This document shows positions 52,546 to 61,694 of a stretch of 64,000 nt of DNA, in pieces; the first letter of the stretch is position 1, and each line of letters begins with the position of its first letter. Where the stretch lies: the NCBI RefSeq assembly GCF_946478785.1, contig NZ_CAMLDD010000003.1, forward strand, positions 248,001 to 312,000, in the 5' to 3' direction. Under the pieces are notes generated by a model. The model was given only the letters and a program-made list of their open reading frames with translations. It was not told the origin of the DNA and did no database searches. Position numbers and translations under genes: made by a program. Source of the stretch: an uncultured Flavobacterium sp. GTDB lineage: Bacteria > Bacteroidota > Bacteroidia > Flavobacteriales > Flavobacteriaceae.

Positions 52546-53255
52546 TGAAGGAAACCAAAAAATGCATTATTGTTGATGATGAGCCGGCTGCGCATTATGT
52601 TTTGGCAAATTATATCAAACAAAATCCACAATTGGAACTCGTTTTTCAGGGATATAACGGTATTGAAGCTATGGATTATCTTCGGGAAAATAAAGTTGAT
52701 TTGATGTTTTTGGACATTAACATGCCGGAAATCTCAGGAATGGAATTGCTGAAAATCATTCCAACTCATCCCAAAACGATTCTAACAACTGCGTATTCTG
52801 AATTTGCTTTGGAAAGTTATGATTATGGAGTGATTGATTATTTACTGAAACCCATTTATTTCCCAAGGTTTTTAAAGGCAATAGAGCGTTTTTTCTCAAC
52901 TGAAATCATAAAGTCGGAACCAGAAGAAGTTATACCGAATAGCATAAGTGTAAAGATTGACGGTTATTTGATTGATATCGAATTAGACCAGCTTTTGTAT
53001 GCGCAGAGTTTTGGCAATTATGTGAAATTGCATACCATTAAAAGAACTTTTCTGGCATCCATTACCACAACAGAATTGGAGAAATGCCTGCCTGAAAGAA
53101 GTTTCGTGCGTATCCATAAATCGTATATCGTGGCTTTGGACAAAATAGAGGAAAGCGAAAAAGATTTTGTACAAATAAAAAAAGAAAAACTGCCGATTGG
53201 CATTACCTACAGAAGAGAGTTGACGGATCGCCTAAAGGCTAAAAACAATATATAA
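52542..53255 (+). CDS. LytTR-family response regulator
   Basis: 237 residues. Receiver domain: KCIIVDDEPAAHYVLANYIK with the acid pocket, the phospho-acceptor Asp in DLMFLDINMPEISGMELL, and LTTAYSEFALESYDYGVIDY, with Lys in LLKPI. C-terminal LytTR DNA-binding domain (ISVKIDGYLIDIELDQLLYA, FVRIHKSYIVALDKI). Two adjacent ATG codons (52542, 52545) are possible starts. Coupled to the kinase gene by a 4-base overlap. Confidence 0.92.
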   Translation: MMKETKKCIIVDDEPAAHYVLANYIKQNPQLELVFQGYNGIEAMDYLRENKVDLMFLDINMPEISGMELLKIIPTHPKTILTTAYSEFALESYDYGVIDYLLKPIYFPRFLKAIERFFSTEIIKSEPEEVIPNSISVKIDGYLIDIELDQLLYAQSFGNYVKLHTIKRTFLASITTTELEKCLPERSFVRIHKSYIVALDKIEESEKDFVQIKKEKLPIGITYRRELTDRLKAKNNI

Positions 53256-53298
53256 GAGTTCGAAATAAGTCTTACTAATTCAATTTATTTCAAAAAAG

Positions 53299-53332
53299 AA
53301 GCCTGTCAGGATTTGTTCCTGCAGGCTTTTTT
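53299..53332. terminator. Intrinsic terminator between convergent genes
   Basis: AAGCCTGTCAGG at 53299-53310 pairs imperfectly with CCTGCAGGCTT (about 53318-53328), followed by TTTTTTG. Serves the response-regulator gene; A-rich upstream arm means it may also work for 53356-54078. Confidence 0.85.
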
Positions 53333-53355
53333 GATTTTATTTTTGTTGCAAATAA

Positions 53356-54078
53356 TTAAGAAATAGCTACTTTTTGCTTCCATACAGGAAGATTTACACC
53401 TTTGAAAATTAGCCATAAACTCAATGCTAATTCTGCAACAAGGCAAGGCAATAATAATGCGATGCTTGAAAGTTGCGGAGCCAATATCAAGGCAAAAGTA
53501 TTGGTTAAATAACAGAGTCCTGCGATTGCCATTAAAACTCCGAATACTTTAGGGAAGTACCCTGATTTGTAAATCAAATAACCTTCGATTAAGCAAACAA
53601 ACGCAAAAAATATCAATCCAATACCAAATCCAAAGCCATGTAATTTTATGGCAAGATAAGATAATGTATGCAACTGGTCAGGGCTAAAAGATTTTAAGTA
53701 ATCAGCATCACCTAAAAAGAATAATGCTGCCAGAAGGTTTAATTTATTGATGACCAAAACGGCAGTCTGAATCAGATTAAAAGACAAATTAAGCAGCGCT
53801 AATTTTTTGCTTACAGGTCTGAGAAGAAAATAAAGAAGCACCATGACAGGCAAATCACATACTTGCATAATCAAGTCGGCAGTTATGCCTATTTTCCATA
53901 AAAATTCAGAATGTATAATGTTGTTTGCAGTAGTTGTAGCATCTCCATATACAACCAATTTATTACGGACTAAAGCTTCAGCAAAAGCACCGGCTATGAT
54001 AATTAATAAATAAAATAACCCTGCGATTCTGGCGTAGGGTTGAGGAGAAGTTTCAAGATTTTTCAGGTTGAATTTCAT
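53356..54078 (-). CDS. DUF4386 membrane protein
   Basis: 240 residues, about seven membrane helices. The start YARIAGLFYLLIIIAGAFAE and later FGFGIGLIFFAFVCLIEGYL, GYFPKVFGVLMAIAGLCYL are the DUF4386 family pattern. Function unknown. Stands alone, convergent with the two-component system. Confidence 0.88.
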   Translation of the reverse strand: MKFNLKNLETSPQPYARIAGLFYLLIIIAGAFAEALVRNKLVVYGDATTTANNIIHSEFLWKIGITADLIMQVCDLPVMVLLYFLLRPVSKKLALLNLSFNLIQTAVLVINKLNLLAALFFLGDADYLKSFSPDQLHTLSYLAIKLHGFGFGIGLIFFAFVCLIEGYLIYKSGYFPKVFGVLMAIAGLCYLTNTFALILAPQLSSIALLLPCLVAELALSLWLIFKGVNLPVWKQKVAIS

Positions 54079-54153
54079 ACCGATAGGTTTAGTTATGTTT
54101 TAAGACGTCTGAAGCAAGATATTGTTACTGATTTTTAAAATTTTAAAATAAAA

Positions 54154-54184
54154 AAACCGACAAGATTTGAAAATCTGTCGGTTT
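54154..54184 (-). terminator. Terminator after the SDR gene
   Basis: AAACCGACAAGATTT (54154-54168) pairs with AAATCTGTCGGTTT (54171-54184) with one bulged base, and on the minus strand the stem is followed by TTTTTTTATTTTAA. Placed 25 bases past the SDR stop. Confidence 0.85.
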
Positions 54185-54208
54185 AATAATTTAATAATGA
54201 AGATGAAA

Positions 54209-54973
54209 TTACAAATTCATTCCACCAGAAACTTCAATACGCTGTGCGTTTACCCAACGTGCCTCTTCGGTACACAAAAAGGCTACTACGCTACCAATAT
54301 CATCCGGTAAACCAACTCTTCCCAAAGCAGTTAATGATGCTATATGTTTATTCAGCTCCTCATTATCGCGAACAACTCCGCCACCAAAATCGGTTTCTAT
54401 GGCACCCGGAGCAACAACATTTGCCCTGATTTTTCTTTCTCCTAATTCTTTTGCCTGATATTTAGTCAAAGTTTCAATAGCGCCTTTCATAGCAGCATAA
54501 GCCGAATATCCAGGGAATGAAAATCGGGCAAGACCTGTTGAGATATTCACGATTCCGCCGCCGTCATTCATGAAATTCAATGCTTTTTGAGTCAGGAAAA
54601 ATGGCCCTTTAAACTGAATATTCGTCAATTGATCAAATTCTGCTTCTGTCGTTCCTATAAAAGAATTATGAATTCCGATTCCGGCATTGTTTACCAGGAA
54701 ATCAAATTTATCAGTTTTAAAAGTGTTTTTTAAAACTGCTGAAATATTTTCGAAGAAAACGTCAAAAGTGCTTGAATCCGCTACATTCAATTGAAGTGCT
54801 GTTGCTTTTTGACCTAAATTTTCGATTTCTTTTACTACTTCGTCACCTTCGTCTTTTTTACTGTTGTAGGTAATGATTACGTCAATTCCTTTTTTCGCAA
54901 TTGCAATTGCCATATTTTTTCCTAAACCTCTGCTGCCGCCAGTTACTAAGGCGATTTTTGTATTTACTGCCAT
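54209..54973 (-). CDS. Short-chain dehydrogenase/reductase
   Basis: 254 residues, classical SDR. ALVTGGSRGLGKNMAIAIAK, NAG motif LVNNAGIGIHN, active-site Ser in NISTGLARFS, Tyr and Lys in YSAYAAMKGAIE, and PGAIETDF. The C-terminal EVSGGMNL is typical of 3-oxoacyl-ACP reductase-like SDRs. Downstream of an AraC gene at 55322 on the same strand, separated by a 348-bp gap with a long inverted repeat. Confidence 0.9.
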   Translation of the reverse strand: MAVNTKIALVTGGSRGLGKNMAIAIAKKGIDVIITYNSKKDEGDEVVKEIENLGQKATALQLNVADSSTFDVFFENISAVLKNTFKTDKFDFLVNNAGIGIHNSFIGTTEAEFDQLTNIQFKGPFFLTQKALNFMNDGGGIVNISTGLARFSFPGYSAYAAMKGAIETLTKYQAKELGERKIRANVVAPGAIETDFGGGVVRDNEELNKHIASLTALGRVGLPDDIGSVVAFLCTEEARWVNAQRIEVSGGMNL

Positions 54974-55038
54974 TTTTATATATGAATTAAAAATTAAAAA
55001 TTGAGAATTAAAAATTTACCAATCTGTGTAAAAAAATT

Positions 55039-55172
55039 AAACACATAGAAACATAGATTTTTTCTTTTTAATGAATATGAAAGAAACTAGTTTCTCAGAC
55101 ATAGCGCTATGTCTTTTTAAATAAATGAAATGCCTTTTTTAAGCGTTTCAATTAGCTATGATTCTATGTGTT
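55039..55172. repeat. Nested inverted repeat in the SDR-araC gap
   Basis: Outer arms AAACACATAGAAACATAG (about 55039-55056) and CTATGATTCTATGTGTTT (about 55155-55172) pair with one mismatch. In the middle is a perfect 18-bp palindrome, AGACATAGCGCTATGTCT (55097-55114), preceded by GAAACTAGTTTC (55083-55094). The rest of the 54974-55321 gap is AT-rich with no gene. Confidence 0.75.
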
Positions 55173-55321
55173 TATTTTAAATCGATAAGACAAAGGTAGG
55201 AGCAAAGAAGAGTTGGGGAATTGTAAATATCAAACCGAAGTTTGCGAAATTCAAATTAGGAAATCAAAAAGTCAATAGCAATGTCAATTTCAAAAATCAA
55301 TTTCAATTTTAAAATCTAAAA

Positions 55322-56245
55322 TCAACTACGGAAAGCTAAAGGTGTAAAAGAAGTTTGTTTTTTAAAGAAATTAGAAAAATGTGCCAGTTCTTCAAAGCCA
55401 AGAGAAAAAGCAATTTCAGAGATGTTCCAGTCCGTTTGTTTTAAAAGGATTTTGGCTTCATTCGTTAAACGATTACTGATTAATTCGGTTGTAGTTTTTC
55501 CGGTGTTTTCCTTTAAAACTTTATTCAGATGATTGACGTGAACTGATAATCTTTGGGCGAAATCTTTTGGGGTTCTGAGTTCCAATCGCTGATGCAGAGA
55601 TTCTATCGGAAATTGCCTTTCGAGTAATTCTGCAAATAAAGAAGAAACTCTGGCTGCCGAGTTGTGTTTTGAATACAAGGCGGTGATAGGCTGTAATTTC
55701 TGTCCGAAATGAATTAATTCGGCCACATAATTCCGAATCAAGTCGTATTTATACACATAGTCTGAGTTGATTTCTTTTTGTATTTTGTTGAAAATCAATG
55801 CTACTTCGATAACTTCATCATCGGAAAGCTGAAAAATAGGATAACCGTCAGAAGCGAATATTGGAAGTTCGTCTAAATCAATTCCGCTTTTGTTTTTGGA
55901 TAAAAATTCACTGGTAAAAACACAAAATTGCCCAGATTGATTGGTATCCTGCGGAACATAATTATACGGGATTTTTGGTGTAGCAAACAAAAGTCCCTGC
56001 TTTTCGATTTCAATTATTTTATCAGCATATTCAGCCCTGTTTTTGCCCCTGATCAAACTGATTTTGTAGTACGCCCTTCTGTCATAAGGCATTGCGGGTT
56101 TATCTTTCATTCTTTCGAGAAGCTCCTTAATATCGAATACATTAAAATGACCGATTTCTTTTTTGATGTCGTTGGGTAATAATGAACTCGGTTCGACAGT
56201 GGAGCCTTCGGTAATATCCTGGTAAAAAGAATCTAATGATTTCAT
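55322..56245 (-). CDS. AraC-family transcriptional regulator
   Basis: 307 residues. N-terminal half is a cupin-type sensor (YYKISLIRGKNRAEYADKII, FCVFTSEFLSKN). C-terminal double helix-turn-helix: DFAQRLSVHVNHLNKVLKEN and WNISEIAFSLGFEELAHFSN followed by FFKKQTSFTPLAFR. Likely regulates the SDR gene downstream or itself. Confidence 0.9.
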   Translation of the reverse strand: MKSLDSFYQDITEGSTVEPSSLLPNDIKKEIGHFNVFDIKELLERMKDKPAMPYDRRAYYKISLIRGKNRAEYADKIIEIEKQGLLFATPKIPYNYVPQDTNQSGQFCVFTSEFLSKNKSGIDLDELPIFASDGYPIFQLSDDEVIEVALIFNKIQKEINSDYVYKYDLIRNYVAELIHFGQKLQPITALYSKHNSAARVSSLFAELLERQFPIESLHQRLELRTPKDFAQRLSVHVNHLNKVLKENTGKTTTELISNRLTNEAKILLKQTDWNISEIAFSLGFEELAHFSNFFKKQTSFTPLAFRS

Positions 56246-56332
56246 AAAAGAGAATTGTAAAATTCAAATATACGAAAATCAATTACGAGTTTCAAGTTTC
56301 AGGTTTTCTTTGTTTCACGTTCCTTAATTTTG

Positions 56333-56893
56333 CTAAAACAAACTTCCCTGAACGAATTCCTGCTGCACATTTCCGTTAAACGAAAAAGTATCAATTACAA
56401 AAAACTGTTTTTTGACAGGATCAAGTTCACGCAAAACAATTTCCCTGCATAAAAAATCAATGTCAATTGTGGTAAAAAGTTGTGAAGCTATTTTAAGATT
56501 TTCAGAAGTTAATCTTCTGCCAATTGAGATATGGGGATCATTACTTTTTTTGAGATTTGAAAGTTGTAATGCCTCCTGAACTTTTTTCATTATTGGTTTC
56601 AGGTTCATTTTAGAATCTTCATTTGGGGCAATATAAAATGCACCGGCTTCATAAGAGCCAAAATGATCCAGATAAACTGGGAAAGATTCAAAAGTATCAC
56701 ATATTTTAGAAAGCTTTTGTTTGTATTTATGGATTTGAGATTCGTCCATGGTAAACTCGCAAATCGTAATATGCGCGACCGAATTACAGCTGTTATACCA
56801 GTCGATCTTGCTTTTTAAATAATTCTTCATTGTTTTGACAGCATCAATAACATCTTGCGAAGGATAAATAGCAACAGAATATTTTTTCTCCAT
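56333..56893 (-). CDS. 2H phosphoesterase (2'-5' RNA ligase/LigT-like)
   Basis: 186 residues from MEKKYSVAIYPSQDVIDA; an upstream ATG at 56962 lies inside the neighbouring gene and is rejected. The two catalytic His motifs are HITICEF and HISIGRRL, about 85 residues apart, the 2H signature. Enzymes of this family cut or join 2'-5' or cyclic phosphate bonds in RNA or nucleotides. Starts 2 bases after the end of 56895-57209, so cotranscribed with it. Confidence 0.85.
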   Translation of the reverse strand: MEKKYSVAIYPSQDVIDAVKTMKNYLKSKIDWYNSCNSVAHITICEFTMDESQIHKYKQKLSKICDTFESFPVYLDHFGSYEAGAFYIAPNEDSKMNLKPIMKKVQEALQLSNLKKSNDPHISIGRRLTSENLKIASQLFTTIDIDFLCREIVLRELDPVKKQFFVIDTFSFNGNVQQEFVQGSLF

Positions 56894-56894
56894 T

Positions 56895-57209
56895 TTAAAG
56901 TTTTCCTTTCTTATGCAATCTATCATAAATTTCAGATTGAAGCAAGCCGCTTCCGCCGCCAAAATGTTCTATGATTTCAACATCAGGATGTGCTTTTAAG
57001 CAAAATGCCGAAAATTCTTTTTCAATGTTATCTTCAATTCCGGAACTCAGCAAAACAAAGTCAACCTTGTTCTGTAAAAAGTAATCCTGAGCTACTTTTT
57101 CATCATTAAATCCTACGGCATTCCAATTTTCATTGGCATTTACAAGCCGAAGCAAAATTTCGAGGATAGGCTCATTTTTACCAAGTATCAAAAAGTCATA
57201 ATTTTTCAT
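56895..57209 (-). CDS. Hypothetical receiver-like protein
   Basis: 104 residues. A Rossmann-like pattern resembling a short response-regulator receiver: YDFLILGKNEPILEILLRLV, then KVDFVLLSSGIEDNIEKEF and HPDVEIIEHFGGGSG. The position of the usual phospho-Asp is occupied by a Ser (LLSSG), and the conserved Lys is not obvious, so it may be a degenerate receiver. In operon with the 2H phosphoesterase. Confidence 0.55.
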   Translation of the reverse strand: MKNYDFLILGKNEPILEILLRLVNANENWNAVGFNDEKVAQDYFLQNKVDFVLLSSGIEDNIEKEFSAFCLKAHPDVEIIEHFGGGSGLLQSEIYDRLHKKGKL

Positions 57210-57384
57210 GATAGGATATTTTACCTTACAAAAATAGTTTATAAAAGCTAAAACTCACTTAATCCAGATTAAGAATGACTAATCGATTGAGATAAAAAAA
57301 TAATGTTTTGAGTTAATCTAATTCCTGTTAAATAGTGAAATTTGATATAACAAAAAAATCAGTATTAATTAAAAAATCAATATT

Positions 57385-57546
57385 ATGCTACGTTGGACAG
57401 TCATTTTTATTATTCTTGCCATAGTGGCTGGAATATTTGGTTTCGGAGGTATAGCTGCCGGAGCTGCGAGTATCGCTAAAGTCTTATTCTTTATATTTAT
57501 AGTATTGTTCCTGTTGTCTTTAATTGGAGGCAGAAGAAAAATCTAG
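57385..57546 (+). CDS. DUF1328 small membrane protein
   Basis: 53 residues: MLRWTVIFIIIAIVAGIFGF, then GGIAAGAASIAKVLFFIFIV and LLSLIGGRRK. Two membrane helices joined by a Gly/Ala-rich turn are the DUF1328 pattern, a stress-related family of unknown function. Followed by its own terminator at 57573-57605. Confidence 0.9.
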   Translation: MLRWTVIFIILAIVAGIFGFGGIAAGAASIAKVLFFIFIVLFLLSLIGGRRKI

Positions 57547-57572
57547 AACTTTACTTCGAAATAAAGCAAAAA

Positions 57573-57608
57573 AACGACACATTTATTTTTGTAAATGTGT
57601 CGTTTGCA
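57573..57608 (+). terminator. Terminator after the DUF1328 gene
   Basis: AACGACACATTTA (57573-57585) pairs with TAAATGTGTCGTT (about 57592-57604); A-rich before and TTTGCATTTT after. Perfect 13-bp stem, 6-base loop. Confidence 0.85.
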
Positions 57609-57661
57609 TTTTAAATAAAAAAAGAAAATAATGGAAACGAAAACTGTTGTTTATCAGGAGT

Positions 57662-57724
57662 ATGCATAAAAAGAGAAGTAGAAATGGTAAGTCTGAAAAA
57701 GTGAAAGTTGTTGCCAAAAAATAG
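57662..57724 (+). CDS. Possible 20-residue basic peptide
   Basis: ATG at 57662 opens MHKKRSRNGKSEKVKVVAKK, ending TAG at 57724; 9 of 20 residues are Lys or Arg. CAGGAG lies 6-11 bases before the ATG. It sits in a 150-bp unit flanked by a terminator on each side (57573-57608 and 57731-57763), so this stretch is transcribed on its own or as an RNA. A small RNA is the alternative. Confidence 0.4.
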   Translation: MHKKRSRNGKSEKVKVVAKK

Positions 57725-57730
57725 AGTCTA

Positions 57731-57763
57731 AACCCGCTAAATTATTAGCGGGTTTATTTTTTT
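57731..57763 (+). terminator. Terminator of the small unit
   Basis: AACCCGCTAA (57731-57740) and TTAGCGGGTT (57745-57754), perfect 10-bp stem, 4-base loop ATTA, followed by TATTTTTTT. Confidence 0.92.
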
Positions 57764-57914
57764 CACAACATTATTTAATATTTCTGCAGATTAAAACCAA
57801 TGTAAAATATACTGGATTATTTATATAAAGTAAGGTGAATTTTTTTATAAAAGACTGAATTCCTGTGAGTTTAGTTTTGTGTAATAAAATAATTACAAAT
57901 ATTTTACATAAACA

Positions 57915-57944
57915 TTGCTTAAGTAGATTAAAAGCTTATTTTTG
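57915..57944 (+). promoter_or_regulatory. Promoter of the vgrG operon
   Basis: TTG at 57915-57917 and TATTTTTG at 57937-57944 with a 19-base spacer, matching the Bacteroidota -33/-7 pair (TTG, TAnnTTTG). The vgrG start is 42 bases further. Confidence 0.75.
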
Positions 57945-57985
57945 AGCATAAAATTCTTACTTAATATTTAAATCAAATTATTTGC

Positions 57986-59794
57986 ATGGCACACTTTTCT
58001 GAACAAGTTCATATTACTATAGGAAGTTTTACTCAAAATGTTGTTTATCATGATTTAGAGGTTTCCCAAAAAATGGCTGATCATCATCATTTTTCATTTG
58101 TCTGGCAATATACTGGGAAGGCAATAATCAATCCGGCAGATCAGGCAAAGGCTTTAAGGGCTTATTTGGGTGATGAGGTTATTTTTACTTTTAAGAGCCT
58201 AACCGGAATTAAACTGATGAGCAAAGGTATCATTACAGAACTTTCTTCAGTAGATCTTCATGGCAGCGCGGTTGGTTTGCATGTAAAAGGAGTAAGCCAT
58301 ACTATAGTGCTGGATGATATGAAAAAGTCAAGAACTTTTCAGCAGCGTGGCATGGATGATATTGTATTGAATATCCTGTCGGAAGGACCGGGGGAGTTTT
58401 ACCAAAGAGAAGCTATAAAATCTACTTATCTTCAGGAATTCAATTATATGGCTCAGTACAATGAAACCAGTTTTGAATTCTTAAAACGATTGGCCAGACG
58501 TTACGGGCAATGGTTTTATTTTGATGGAATGAGAATGCAGTTCGGACAAACCAAGGCCAGTTCTATAAAGCTTATCAATGGCGCTTCATTACATGGTTTT
58601 AAGGTACAGGCCAATATGGCTTCGCATAAAATATCTTTGGGCGGTTACGATTATAATGGAGCGACTAATATCCGCAATGCTGCTGCACGTACTTCAACCG
58701 GAAGCAAAGATAGTCTTTCATCTATTGTAGGGCATAATCAGGGAACCGTTGCGCAGGCAGAATTAAGTGTGGGTGGATATACCGCCAATGCCCAAAACAG
58801 CGAAGAACTACAACAAATGGTCAAACTACAGACCGCAGGCAGCGATGCCAATAGTGTACATTATAGCGGAACATCTTACTTTCCGTTAGGGTTGGGGCAA
58901 GTTTTTAGTATTGTAAACCAAACCATAGAGTATGAACTCATTGTAATAGAAGTATCACATCTTTCTCAGGTTCACGGAAATTATTGCTGTAACTTTAAGG
59001 CAATTCCGGCTGATGTTGCAGCACCACATTATACAGATGTTCATGTATTTGCCAAAGCAAAAACCCAGCCAGCCAAAGTAAATGACAATAACGATCCGGA
59101 AGGACTCGGACGTGTAAAGGTGAAATTTAACTGGGCAAGCGGAAATACTGTAAGTGATTGGATAAGAATGATTCAGCCACATTCAGGAGCAGGAAAAGGT
59201 TTTTATTTTATTCCGGAAATTGATGAGGAAGTCCTGGTAGGTTTTGAAGGGGACAATGCTCAAAATCCGTATGTTTTAGGAACAAACTACAATGGAAACA
59301 GCACCAGCGGTTATGCAGATGGTCAAAATAATATAAAGGCAATCCATACCCGTTCAGGAACCAAAATTATTTTGAACGACGGAGATGGCAGTGTTTTGAT
59401 CGAGGATGCGAGTGGAAACAGTTATATAATGGACGGGCAGGGAAATATGCAGGTAAATGCGCCAAAAAGAATTTCTTTTAACTGTACAGATATGGATGTT
59501 AATGTCTCTAATAATCTGTCTACAACTGTTGGGGTAAATAAAACAGATAGTATAGGAGCTGATGCTGTCGAAAGTGTAGGAGGTATAAAAACAGAAATTG
59601 TCACCGGAAATAAAAACAGCATAATTACAGGTAACTTTATAGAAAGAGTGGAAGGTAATTTGGAATCTCACACTTCAAAAGAAATGATATTTAATGGCGA
59701 TAAAGATGTTGTTATTTCTTCTGTAGAAGAATTTACAAAGCACTCCCAAAAACAAATAATACACAATAGTTCAGAACCTAGCAATTTTTATTAA
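57986..59794 (+). CDS. vgrG: VgrG, type VI secretion tip protein
   Basis: 602 residues. N-terminal gp27-like part (about 1-350) with HITIGSFTQNVVYHDLEVSQ and YNETSFEFLKRLARRYGQWF; the gp5-like OB fold near 360-450 (DNNDPEGLGRVKVKFNWASG, GAGKGFYFIPEIDEEVLVGF, then NPYVLGTNYNG); and a C-terminal beta-helix spike rich in short VGxNxT repeats (about 460-600). Forms the puncturing tip of the T6SS and carries cargo. The two downstream genes follow with 1- and overlapping-base spacing, so this is a VgrG-effector-immunity unit. The rest of the T6SS is not in this window. Confidence 0.95.
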   Translation: MAHFSEQVHITIGSFTQNVVYHDLEVSQKMADHHHFSFVWQYTGKAIINPADQAKALRAYLGDEVIFTFKSLTGIKLMSKGIITELSSVDLHGSAVGLHVKGVSHTIVLDDMKKSRTFQQRGMDDIVLNILSEGPGEFYQREAIKSTYLQEFNYMAQYNETSFEFLKRLARRYGQWFYFDGMRMQFGQTKASSIKLINGASLHGFKVQANMASHKISLGGYDYNGATNIRNAAARTSTGSKDSLSSIVGHNQGTVAQAELSVGGYTANAQNSEELQQMVKLQTAGSDANSVHYSGTSYFPLGLGQVFSIVNQTIEYELIVIEVSHLSQVHGNYCCNFKAIPADVAAPHYTDVHVFAKAKTQPAKVNDNNDPEGLGRVKVKFNWASGNTVSDWIRMIQPHSGAGKGFYFIPEIDEEVLVGFEGDNAQNPYVLGTNYNGNSTSGYADGQNNIKAIHTRSGTKIILNDGDGSVLIEDASGNSYIMDGQGNMQVNAPKRISFNCTDMDVNVSNNLSTTVGVNKTDSIGADAVESVGGIKTEIVTGNKNSIITGNFIERVEGNLESHTSKEMIFNGDKDVVISSVEEFTKHSQKQIIHNSSEPSNFY

Positions 59795-59795
59795 T

Positions 59796-61694
59796 ATGAA
59801 GCAAAGAAATGTAGGTGGAAAATCACAAATCACTTCCGATGGAAAAATCACTTTTTATTCCAACGGAAGCATCACCACAAATGGAAAAAAAATAAAAACA
59901 GTTGGGGACCAGGATGGAGTTAAACTAGATGTACAACCAGAGAAACTAAAAGTAGAAGCCACGGAAAATGATGATTCTGTAAATGTATATGTAGGGATGT
60001 TTTTTGACGGTACGGGGAATAATATGGGAAATTCTGACTCCATGTACTATACTAAATTACAAAACGGTATGATCAAGTCAAAAGACATACCGCAAGAGTC
60101 AAAACACACTGTTAGTATTTTAGAAAATGGAAATACGGTAACAAAAACTATTGATATTACAGACAGAGACAGTTATTGGAATCCTTATTCTAATGTGGCT
60201 AAATTGTTTCAGTTGTATCAGGAAGAAAAGAATGAAAAAAAAGATAGTGTTCTGGGAAAACATGTTATTTTAAAACAATATGTAGAAGGTATTGGAACTA
60301 AGGAAGGAGAACCGGACGACATGATGGGTTCAGGCTTGGCCAGAGGATCATGGGGCATTTTGGGAAGAGTAGAAGAAGGAATAAAAAAACTGGTTGAAGA
60401 GCAAATCAGAAACAGTATAAAAGGAAAAAAAGTAAATAAAATTGTCTTTGATGTTTTTGGTTTTAGCCGTGGAGCGGCGGCGGCCAGGCATTTTTGTAAT
60501 GAAGTGAAAGAAAAATCAAAAATACAAGCTAAAAGAATTAGAGATCCATATGATCCAAAAGGCGTTATTTTATCACCTACAGAAACAGAAGTTGTAAAAC
60601 ACGCTGGAGGTTATTTAGGCAGTATGCTTGCAAAAAATAATATTTTATCTTTAACAGAAACTTACAATATTGAGATCCGTTTTTTAGGTGTTTTTGATAC
60701 TGTCGTTTCTGATATGGTTATAAAAGATAATTTAGGCTACAAAGCCTCAGTCATATTAGGTATACTACCGGCAATCTTTCAACTAAGTTTAGATAAGGTA
60801 AAAACTAACATTTCAGGTTTAGGTATACAATCTGCTTTTCATATAGTGGCTAATGATGAATGGCGGGAGAATTTTGCTACCACACCTACTGAAGAAGGAT
60901 ATACAGTAAAACTAATAGGAGCCCATTCAGATATTGGAGGTGGGTACGCCGAATTGGACAAATATGAGCCTGTGATAGATTATTTTGATTTAGGAGTTAA
61001 TGATAAAACAACTATGGAAGAAAAAGAAAAAGTAAGACAATTTTACATTAACAACTATTTCTGTCAGGAAGATGAAATTAAGTTTATAAATAGCTATGAT
61101 CATTATGATAAAACAGTTTTAGTATATAAAATGTATGGCGTTTTTCCAATATATGGTAAAATGGAAGTTAGAACAGCTCCCGATTTTTACCATGACAATT
61201 ATGCACCACAAATATATGACCCCAAAAAAGGAATGCTTATTATGGACAAACAATCAGATCACTTTGTAATTAAAGATTCAAGATATATTAGTAACAAATA
61301 CAGCCTTGTGGCTATGAATTTGATGCTTGAAAAAGCAATTGAAAACAAAGTACCTTTTTATAAAACTTTTGATGAAGCAAAAAATGCCAAACATAAAGAA
61401 GAATATAATTTTTCATCAGAAAAAATATTGAGGGAATATTTAGACTTGATGATAAAAGTAATAAAAGAACAAAAAGGAGGCACATATCAATTACCGGGTA
61501 GTATGTTTACCACCCTAAGAAATAAATACATTCATCTTTCTGCACACTATGGCGGATTAAAAAATGATTATTTAAATATTACAACAGGGGATCATCATAT
61601 CCTTAGTAAGGTAGGTTTTGTAAACCAGCCTGTTAAATACAAGATAGAAGGAGATGCAGCAAATTATAAAAGAGAAATATATGCAAATAAATAA
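59796..61694 (+). CDS. DUF2235 (Tle1-like) T6SS phospholipase effector
   Basis: 632 residues, one base after vgrG. Alpha/beta-hydrolase of the DUF2235/Tle1 type: NVYVGMFFDGTGNNMG near residue 65, the nucleophile elbow FDVFGFSRGAAAARHF with Ser at residue 224, a GVFDTV acid-region motif, and GAHSDIGGGYAE with the likely catalytic His. Tle1 enzymes cut membrane phospholipids in target cells. The first 45 residues repeat short K-I-T-x-G-x motifs (SQITSDGKITFYSNGSITTN) and may be the part that stacks on the VgrG spike. Confidence 0.88.
   Translation: MKQRNVGGKSQITSDGKITFYSNGSITTNGKKIKTVGDQDGVKLDVQPEKLKVEATENDDSVNVYVGMFFDGTGNNMGNSDSMYYTKLQNGMIKSKDIPQESKHTVSILENGNTVTKTIDITDRDSYWNPYSNVAKLFQLYQEEKNEKKDSVLGKHVILKQYVEGIGTKEGEPDDMMGSGLARGSWGILGRVEEGIKKLVEEQIRNSIKGKKVNKIVFDVFGFSRGAAAARHFCNEVKEKSKIQAKRIRDPYDPKGVILSPTETEVVKHAGGYLGSMLAKNNILSLTETYNIEIRFLGVFDTVVSDMVIKDNLGYKASVILGILPAIFQLSLDKVKTNISGLGIQSAFHIVANDEWRENFATTPTEEGYTVKLIGAHSDIGGGYAELDKYEPVIDYFDLGVNDKTTMEEKEKVRQFYINNYFCQEDEIKFINSYDHYDKTVLVYKMYGVFPIYGKMEVRTAPDFYHDNYAPQIYDPKKGMLIMDKQSDHFVIKDSRYISNKYSLVAMNLMLEKAIENKVPFYKTFDEAKNAKHKEEYNFSSEKILREYLDLMIKVIKEQKGGTYQLPGSMFTTLRNKYIHLSAHYGGLKNDYLNITTGDHHILSKVGFVNQPVKYKIEGDAANYKREIYANK

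Noticed and set aside
57631..57669. 12-residue frame starting METKTVVYQEYA
   Set aside because: Overlaps and ends within the start of the better-placed 20-residue basic frame; no supporting site before its ATG.
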